From the NCBI GenBank assembly GCA_023433265.1, contig JAEZDR010000105.1, forward strand, positions 1-38,535: 38,535 nt of DNA. Reading direction: 5' to 3'. The translations under genes and the position numbers were made by a program. Each line of letters opens with the position of its first letter. Position 1 is the stretch's first letter. The notes beneath the pieces are model-generated. The model did not search any database and was not told the DNA's origin. It saw nothing but the letters and a program-made list of their open reading frames with translations. Shown piece after piece: positions 33,318 through 38,535 of this stretch. This stretch comes from Bacteroidota bacterium (GTDB taxonomy: Bacteria; Bacteroidota; Bacteroidia; Chitinophagales; Chitinophagaceae).

Positions 33318-34148
33318 ATGCAACTACTAGACCCTAAAGATTACTATAAAGCGAATGAAGCACTGTCAGGTGTTACCATCAACAACCTGTTTGCCCGTGC
33401 TGTTGTGGAGCACCACAATAAAGGCGCGGTGTATGTAGACGACGTGCAAAACCCAACCAGTTTTTATATCGCTCTTCCATTTGGCATGAGCCTGCTGCTC
33501 GGCGATACAGGAAATAAAACGTTCAATGAAAAGTTCAGGGACTATGCTTTCAACACCTCGAAGCAGCGCACCAACCATGAATGGATGCAGGCATTTCCTG
33601 CAAGCTGGAACGTAGTACTGCAAGAACTCTTTGCCGGTTCCCTTATTAGCGAAGCCGATAACCGCAACAATGATGATCCCTCCAAAATAGAACTGAACAT
33701 AAGAGTGAACTTCCGCTTCAATAAAGAGAAGTTCCTGGCTCGCCCAAAGCAAAAGATGGATGATGATATGAAAGTGGTACGGGCAGATGGCAGTATGTTC
33801 CGTGAAATGAAAGGCAGCGTGATACCGCATTACTTTTTTACAAACGAAGAAGACTTTCTTAAAAGAGGCTTTGCATTTTGTGTGCTTTATAAGGGCGAGC
33901 TGGCCTCCATGGCATTTTCTGCTTTCTGTTTCCCTGCACAGGTTGAGTTGGGAATTGAAACGGACAGCAGGTTCAGGGGAAAAGGTTTTGCGGAGATGGT
34001 TTGTGCAGCGTTCATTGACCATTGCTTAGAAAGAAATGTTGAACCCGTGTGGGCCTGCCGCCGTGCAAACAATGCCTCCTACCAGCTAGCGCAGAAACTG
34101 GGGTTTGAGCTCAGCCATGAAATACCCTATTACAGGTTGGCGAAGTAG
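33318..34148 (+). CDS. GNAT-family acetyltransferase
   Basis: A 276-residue protein of the larger GNAT group (GNAT_acetyltran type). The N-terminal half (MQLLDPKDYYKANEALSG to about residue 130) is an accessory domain. The C-terminal half has the acetyl-CoA-binding motif ETDSRFRGKGFAEMVCAAFI and the downstream NNASYQLAQKLGFE. Substrate unknown. ATG 33318 is chosen because the -7-like element CAACTTTG ends 6 bases before it; ATG 33267 would add 17 residues that overlap that promoter. Single gene. Confidence 0.82.
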   Translation: MQLLDPKDYYKANEALSGVTINNLFARAVVEHHNKGAVYVDDVQNPTSFYIALPFGMSLLLGDTGNKTFNEKFRDYAFNTSKQRTNHEWMQAFPASWNVVLQELFAGSLISEADNRNNDDPSKIELNIRVNFRFNKEKFLARPKQKMDDDMKVVRADGSMFREMKGSVIPHYFFTNEEDFLKRGFAFCVLYKGELASMAFSAFCFPAQVELGIETDSRFRGKGFAEMVCAAFIDHCLERNVEPVWACRRANNASYQLAQKLGFELSHEIPYYRLAK

Positions 34149-34409
34149 TATGCGGAAATAGTTACTCCGTATGGACGGAAATCGTTTCGGCAAGGGCACC
34201 TGTGCACCAGGCCGCCCCCCGGAAACAGAGATTACTTTCGCCGGGCAGGAGCAGGCGGCAGTAGTGGTTTTCTTGAAATGTTTCAACGCTCGCGCCAGCG
34301 TAGATGTCACCGGAAATAGGTTGTATTTTGGCGCAGATTAGGAGACTTTCACTTCAAGGCACAGGATAACTGGCAATTAAATCTTTACCGGGAACGTTCT
34401 TAATAGGGT

Positions 34410-35186
34410 ATGGAATTAGCTATACAAAATCAGATGAAGCAGCTCTCCTACTTCTCAGGCACCAGCGGTTTATCGGTACCTATCCCGATGGCACAGTATC
34501 CGCCCAAATACCAGGGCCGGAGCCGCCTCGCGTTTTATGCAAGCCTGCTGAACAGTATCGAAATCAACAGCAGCTTCTACAAAATTCCCAAGGCTTCTAC
34601 AGTTGCAAAATGGGCTGCAGATGTGCCCGGCAACTTCAGGTTTACTTTCAAACTACCCAAGCAGATCAGCCATGCAGAAGAGCTTGTGTATGAGCCGAAC
34701 GATGTAGTTGCCTTTATGGAAGCTGTATCGGCCGCGGGTGACAAAAAAGGCTGTCTGCTTATTCAATTTGCACCTTCGCGGCAAGTGGAAGTGCTTAACC
34801 AATTGTGTTACCTTATTGAAGATATTGCTGATGCCGACCCATTGAAACAATGGCAGGTTGCCGTGGAGTGCCGGCACACCTCCTGGTATATCAGCGAGGT
34901 ATACGAAACACTCCGCAGCTACGGAGCCATCCTGGTGATGCAGGATTTTCCAAAATCAAAAACACCACTTGACATAGAACAACGCGCTTATTACCTGCGC
35001 TTTCATGGCGAGGACGGCAGGTACAGGGGCAGCTACGATGAAAAGGATTTGCATCGTTATGCTACACAAGTTAACAAGTGGATGAAAGAAGGCAAACCTG
35101 TGTGGTGCTACTTCAACAATACTGCCGGTGGCGCTTTTGAAGACGTCAGGCGATTGAACGACCTCGTGAATGCCATTATCCCGTAA
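34410..35186 (+). CDS. DUF72 (YecE-like) protein
   Basis: A 258-residue member of the DUF72 family, TIM-barrel-like cytoplasmic proteins of unknown function. Family landmarks: YFSGTSGLSVPI, the block LAFYASLLNSIEINSSFYKIP, FRFTFKLPKQISHAEEL, VAVECRHTSWY, and the final YLRFHGEDGRYRGSYDE with KPVWCYFNNTAGGAF. The start is ATG 34410; ATG 34434 (MKQLSYFSG) is also possible and gives the usual family N-terminus. Isolated between two intergenic gaps. Confidence 0.9.
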   Translation: MELAIQNQMKQLSYFSGTSGLSVPIPMAQYPPKYQGRSRLAFYASLLNSIEINSSFYKIPKASTVAKWAADVPGNFRFTFKLPKQISHAEELVYEPNDVVAFMEAVSAAGDKKGCLLIQFAPSRQVEVLNQLCYLIEDIADADPLKQWQVAVECRHTSWYISEVYETLRSYGAILVMQDFPKSKTPLDIEQRAYYLRFHGEDGRYRGSYDEKDLHRYATQVNKWMKEGKPVWCYFNNTAGGAFEDVRRLNDLVNAIIP

Positions 35187-35285
35187 TACGTGCTATAAGG
35201 CCATCCAATAAAGGAAGTAAGGTCTTACACAAAGATGACTCTACTACCCGGATAATAGGCTCACTACCGTCCGCCTTCAAACAGC

Positions 35286-35303
35286 TTGTCCGTTATCGGA
35301 CAA
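35286..35303. promoter_or_regulatory. Palindrome TTGTCCG-TTAT-CGGACAA (candidate activator site)
   Basis: Perfect 7-bp arms around 4 bases, about 50 bp upstream of the sigma-54-like -24 element. A half site GTCCG appears at about 35268. The placement is that expected for the enhancer site of an NtrC-type activator. Confidence 0.5.
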
Positions 35304-35353
35304 AATCCATTCCTTATCAAAGCATAACTACCTGTAAAACAATCTACAAGCTC

Positions 35354-35369
35354 TGGCACCCGTCTTGGA
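35354..35369 (+). promoter_or_regulatory. Sigma-54-type promoter TGGCAC-N5-TTGGA
   Basis: The consensus is TGGCAC-N5-TTGCW; here the -24 half is perfect, the spacing exact, and the -12 half has one mismatch (G for C). The ATG of the adaptor gene is 26 bases after it, so transcription would start about 15 bases before the gene. Confidence 0.5.
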
Positions 35370-35395
35370 AGTTTCAGGGCACAAACCAAAAAGGA

Positions 35396-36640
35396 ATGGA
35401 TACCATTATTGCTGAGAAAGTGACCAAAAGAAAAAGACTACGTAACCTTCTGATAGGTGTTGTCTTTATTATCCTCATCATCTCTGCCGTGCTCAGCATG
35501 CGTTTCTTCATCGAGCCATCCGTTAACCGCAACGATATAACCATCGCCACAGTAGAACTAGGTAGTATTGAAAACACGATCTCTGCTACAGGTGAAGTAA
35601 TCCCTGAATTTGAAGAAGTAATTCCCAGCCCTATACGCGCAGTTATTCGCCACGTTACTATGAGCCCCGGCGCACACATCAAACCCGGCCAAACCATACT
35701 CTCGCTTGACAAAGAAGCCACAATAGCAGAATACGAAAAGCTGAAGTTTCAACTGGAAATGAAACGCAACAGCATCAAAAAGCTACGCCTCGATCTGGAT
35801 AAAAGCTTCTACGACATTAAAAGCAATAACGAGATAAAGCAACTGCGCATCAACAGCCTTCAAAACGATGTGGAAGATGCTAAGAGACTGTTTAAGGCAG
35901 GCGGAGGCACCCGCGAATCGATAGAGCAGGCGGAGATGGCATTGAAAGTTGCCCTGCTTGAAAAGAAGCAACTGGAGAACGAAATAAAGAGCAAGCAACA
36001 AACCATGCTGGTGGAGATAAGAGAAAGCGAGCTTTCTGCTACTATACAGGAAGCTGATTTGCGTACACTGGAAAAGAAACTGAAGCAGGCCGATATAGTT
36101 GCCAACCGGGAAGGCGTGATTACCTGGGTAAATAAAAACATCGGTACATCGGTTACAGAGGGCGAAGCCCTGGTACGCATAGCCGACCTCGGAAGCTTTA
36201 AGGTGAAAGGCAGCATATCAGACTCCTACCTCGACCGCCTGAGTGTAAACATGCCTGTTATCATCAAGATCAATGATTCCACGCTGCGGGGTACTGTTAC
36301 CAACATACAACCGGCCGTACAAAACAGCGTAGTAACCTTCGACATCGCGCTCAACAGCAACAACACAACGCTGTTGCGGCCCAACATGAAAGTGGATGTT
36401 AACCTGGTAACCTCAAAACAAAACAATGTAATGCGCGTAGCCAACGGGCCTGCGTTTAAGGGCTCGGCCGCACAGGATATTTACGTAGTAAAGAATAACA
36501 CTGCCGAGCGCAGGACCGTAGAAATAGGCCTCAGCAACTTCGACCATGTGCAACTCCTCAACCAGGTTGCCCCCGGAGATAAAATCATCATCAGCGACAT
36601 GAGCAATTTCAAAAACACCAAACTCATCAAGATCAACTAA
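35396..36640 (+). CDS. Efflux periplasmic adaptor (HlyD/MacA-type)
   Basis: A 414-residue membrane-fusion protein anchored by one N-terminal helix (about residues 18-37) and extending into the periplasm. First half of the barrel-sandwich (lipoyl-like) domain around ATGEVIPEFEEVIPSPIRAV and VTMSPGAHIKPGQTILSLD. Then a long helical hairpin of about 110 residues (roughly 110-225), the second lipoyl half (VANREGVITWVNKNIGTSVTEGEALVRIADLG), and beta-barrel and membrane-proximal domains to the end. It links an inner-membrane pump to a TolC-type channel. First gene of a probable three-or-more-gene operon (4 bases to the next), behind a sigma-54-like promoter. Substrate unknown. Confidence 0.9.
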   Translation: MDTIIAEKVTKRKRLRNLLIGVVFIILIISAVLSMRFFIEPSVNRNDITIATVELGSIENTISATGEVIPEFEEVIPSPIRAVIRHVTMSPGAHIKPGQTILSLDKEATIAEYEKLKFQLEMKRNSIKKLRLDLDKSFYDIKSNNEIKQLRINSLQNDVEDAKRLFKAGGGTRESIEQAEMALKVALLEKKQLENEIKSKQQTMLVEIRESELSATIQEADLRTLEKKLKQADIVANREGVITWVNKNIGTSVTEGEALVRIADLGSFKVKGSISDSYLDRLSVNMPVIIKINDSTLRGTVTNIQPAVQNSVVTFDIALNSNNTTLLRPNMKVDVNLVTSKQNNVMRVANGPAFKGSAAQDIYVVKNNTAERRTVEIGLSNFDHVQLLNQVAPGDKIIISDMSNFKNTKLIKIN

Positions 36641-36644
36641 GCTT

Positions 36645-38099
36645 ATGGTTCTGAAATTCATTTTACTACTACTTGTTTCTATCCTGTGCCTGCAGGCACA
36701 GGGTAACGACACTACCCAACTGAGCCTGCAACAGGTAGTGGCAATGGCGAAGGAGAAATCCATTGCAGCAAAACAGGCTATCACCACCAAAGAAACACGC
36801 TATTGGGAATGGCGTACCTACCGCAGTAACTACCAGCCGCAGTTATCACTGAGCGGAAACCTGCCGGGCTACAATAAAACTTTCAGGGAGGTGGTATTGC
36901 CCAACGGTACCGTTGACTTCCAGCGGGTGCGGTACAACAACTCATCGCTCAGCCTTGCCATGAGCCAGGCCATTACCCCAACAGGAGGAACTGTTTTCTT
37001 CACTACTGAGTTGCAACGCTTCGACGACTTTGACAGGAATACCAAACTATACAACGGGGTGCCCTATGCTTTTGGGTTTAGCCAGCCGGTTTGGAAGTTC
37101 AATCCTCTGAAGTGGGACAAGCGGATTGAACCGCTCAAATACCAGGAAAGCAGGCAGGCATACATAGAGTCGATGGAAAAGGTGGGCGTAAAAGCAACCC
37201 AATACTATTTCGAACTGCTGCTGGCACAGGTGAGCCACCAAATTGCGCGTACAAACCTTGACAATACCATTAACATATTGCGCATCGCCAATGAGAAGTT
37301 TGATATGGGCAAGGTAAGCCGCAACGAAATACTGCAACTGGAACTGGAGCAGGTTAAAGCAGAGAAAGCATTGGGCATCGCTAACAGGGACATGGAGATT
37401 GCCACACTTAACCTGCGTACGTTTACCGGGTTGCAAAGCACAGATAAGATCCTGCTGTCCACACCCGCACAAACCATTACTGCTAAAATAGATACCACCG
37501 TAGTAATAAGAGAAGCCCTGCAAAACAGGAGCGATGCCATTGCCTTTGTACGCCGCCTCACCGAAGCCCGGAGGGATATTGCGAAAGCCAAAGGCGATAA
37601 CGGATTGAATGCAACCCTTACCGCAAGGCTAGGCTACTCCCGCAGTGCTTTGACCTTAGGCAAGGTGTATGAATCGCCGCTTAACCAGCAACTGGTGCAA
37701 CTGGAGTTTGACATTCCCATCATGGACTGGGGAAGAAGCCGCAGCCGTACCAAGACTGCCGAGGCTACCAAAAAGTTCGTGGAGTATGCGGTGGAACAGG
37801 ACAGGCAAAACTTTGTACAGGAGATCGTAACGCAGGTTACCCTGTTTGAGATGATGAAAGAACAACTGAAGCTTACCGCAAGAGCAGAATCCATAGCATC
37901 AGAAAAGTACCAGATTGCCAGGGAACGCTATGTATTAGGAAAGCTAAGCATAACAGACCTGAGCATTGCCTTCCAGGAAAACGACCAGGCAAAGAGAGAC
38001 TATGTATATGCCCAGCGGGACTATTGGACATCCTGGTACCAACTGCGCTACCTAAGCCTTTACGATTTTGAAACCAATCAGAAAATACAATACAACTAA
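36645..38099 (+). CDS. TolC-type outer membrane efflux protein
   Basis: A 484-residue outer membrane factor. Signal peptide VLKFILLLLVSILCLQAQG, then two repeats of the OEP fold: long periplasmic helices (for example the stretches around LSLQQVVAMAKEKSIAAKQA and NLDNTINILRIANEKFDMG) with beta-strand regions between. The internal helix RYVLGKLSITDLSIAFQENDQA mirrors KFDMGKVSRNEILQLELEQVKA in the first repeat, as usual for TolC. It forms the outer-membrane duct for the adaptor encoded 4 bases upstream. Confidence 0.9.
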   Translation: MVLKFILLLLVSILCLQAQGNDTTQLSLQQVVAMAKEKSIAAKQAITTKETRYWEWRTYRSNYQPQLSLSGNLPGYNKTFREVVLPNGTVDFQRVRYNNSSLSLAMSQAITPTGGTVFFTTELQRFDDFDRNTKLYNGVPYAFGFSQPVWKFNPLKWDKRIEPLKYQESRQAYIESMEKVGVKATQYYFELLLAQVSHQIARTNLDNTINILRIANEKFDMGKVSRNEILQLELEQVKAEKALGIANRDMEIATLNLRTFTGLQSTDKILLSTPAQTITAKIDTTVVIREALQNRSDAIAFVRRLTEARRDIAKAKGDNGLNATLTARLGYSRSALTLGKVYESPLNQQLVQLEFDIPIMDWGRSRSRTKTAEATKKFVEYAVEQDRQNFVQEIVTQVTLFEMMKEQLKLTARAESIASEKYQIARERYVLGKLSITDLSIAFQENDQAKRDYVYAQRDYWTSWYQLRYLSLYDFETNQKIQYN

Positions 38100-38109
38100 A
38101 CCATTACAT

Positions 38110-38535
38110 ATGACTTACACTGAACAAGATACCCTTACAACGCTTAACTTTCGCAAAACAGGCGAAAGCATGATCAGCTTGCAGAACATTGAAAAAGTAT
38201 ATCGCACAGACACCGTTGAAACCCTGGCGGTAAATAATATTAGCCTTGATATTGCCAAGGGCGAATTCCTGAGCATTATGGGGCCCTCAGGTTGCGGCAA
38301 GAGCACATTGCTAAACATCATGGGGCTTTTGGATGCACCTACCAAAGGCAGCATCAACATAGCCGGGCAGCCGATAGTAAAAATGGGTGACAAGCAGCTT
38401 GCTTCCTTCCGGAATCAAAAGATTGGTTTCATCTTCCAGAGCTATCACCTGATTAATGACCTGCGTGTGATTGATAACGTTGAGCTTCCCCTGCTCTATC
38501 GCAAGTCGTCTGCTGCAGAGCGTAAACACCTTGCC
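38110..38535 (+). CDS. ABC transporter ATP-binding protein, MacB/LolD type (3' end outside window)
   Basis: The first 142 residues are visible. Walker A GPSGCGKST at residues 58-66, then MGLLDAPTKG and the Q-loop FIFQ (Gln110) followed by SYHLINDLRVIDNVELPLLY, the signature layout of the MacB/LolD group of export ATPases. The signature motif and Walker B lie beyond the window. A second in-frame ATG at 38170 (MISLQNIEKVYRT) is the usual family N-terminus; the 38110 start adds 20 polar residues and is less certain. It is 10 bases after the TolC-type gene; a permease with FtsX-like domain would be expected next. Confidence 0.9.
   Translation, partial: MTYTEQDTLTTLNFRKTGESMISLQNIEKVYRTDTVETLAVNNISLDIAKGEFLSIMGPSGCGKSTLLNIMGLLDAPTKGSINIAGQPIVKMGDKQLASFRNQKIGFIFQSYHLINDLRVIDNVELPLLYRKSSAAERKHLA

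Overview
The window looks like chromosomal DNA of a Bacteroidota bacterium, most likely Chitinophagaceae or a close relative. Reasons: two genes encode C-terminal type IX secretion sorting domains; NuoG is the short form without a molybdopterin domain; and many genes carry the Bacteroidota -7 promoter element TAnnTTTG just before the start codon. No rRNA, tRNA, CRISPR array, transposase or integrase was recognised.

Layout: (1) 1-1847, the 3' part of nadB (NAD synthesis) and a lipid A-type acyltransferase. (2) 1989-4648, four single-domain response-regulator receivers in two paralogous pairs, with a small lipoprotein carrying two copies of an HGQPGHxC motif. (3) 4850-5389, a GNAT acetyltransferase. 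(4) 5390-7029, 1.6 kb without a gene. It appears to hold a large structured RNA (about 5.82-6.69 kb, + strand; roughly 20 local helices, three cUUCGg loops, five GNRA loops, a 3' terminator), flanked by two arrays of 11-bp repeats. (5) 7030-7875, a membrane histidine-kinase-like protein that stops after the phosphoacceptor domain. (6) guaA and a periplasmic-binding-like lipoprotein. (7) 10837-24822, minus strand, all 14 nuo genes of respiratory complex I in the order A-B-C-D-E-x-F-G-H-I-J-K-L-M-N, with a secreted NTF2-like gene (x) between nuoE and nuoF and a terminator-like hairpin between nuoA and nuoB. (8) 24975-27319, a decayed sorting-domain gene, a beta-barrel protein and 1.1 kb of hairpins and degenerate repeats. 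(9) 27320-35186, a PhnA-type protein, a 1103-residue beta-helix secreted protein, an SDR with a DUF3024 partner, a lipoprotein, a second GNAT and a DUF72 protein. (10) 35396-end, an efflux operon (HlyD/MacA-type adaptor, TolC-type outer membrane factor, ABC ATPase cut by the window end) behind a probable sigma-54 promoter with an upstream palindrome.

The nuo genes build the NADH:quinone oxidoreductase. The last operon builds a trans-envelope ABC export system. The receivers and the kinase lacking an ATPase domain could be parts of one phosphotransfer network, but this is inference from proximity only.

The strongest candidate for something undescribed is the 1.1-kb RNA/repeat locus at 5.4-7.0 kb. 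Its helices were found by eye; no folding program or covariance search was run.
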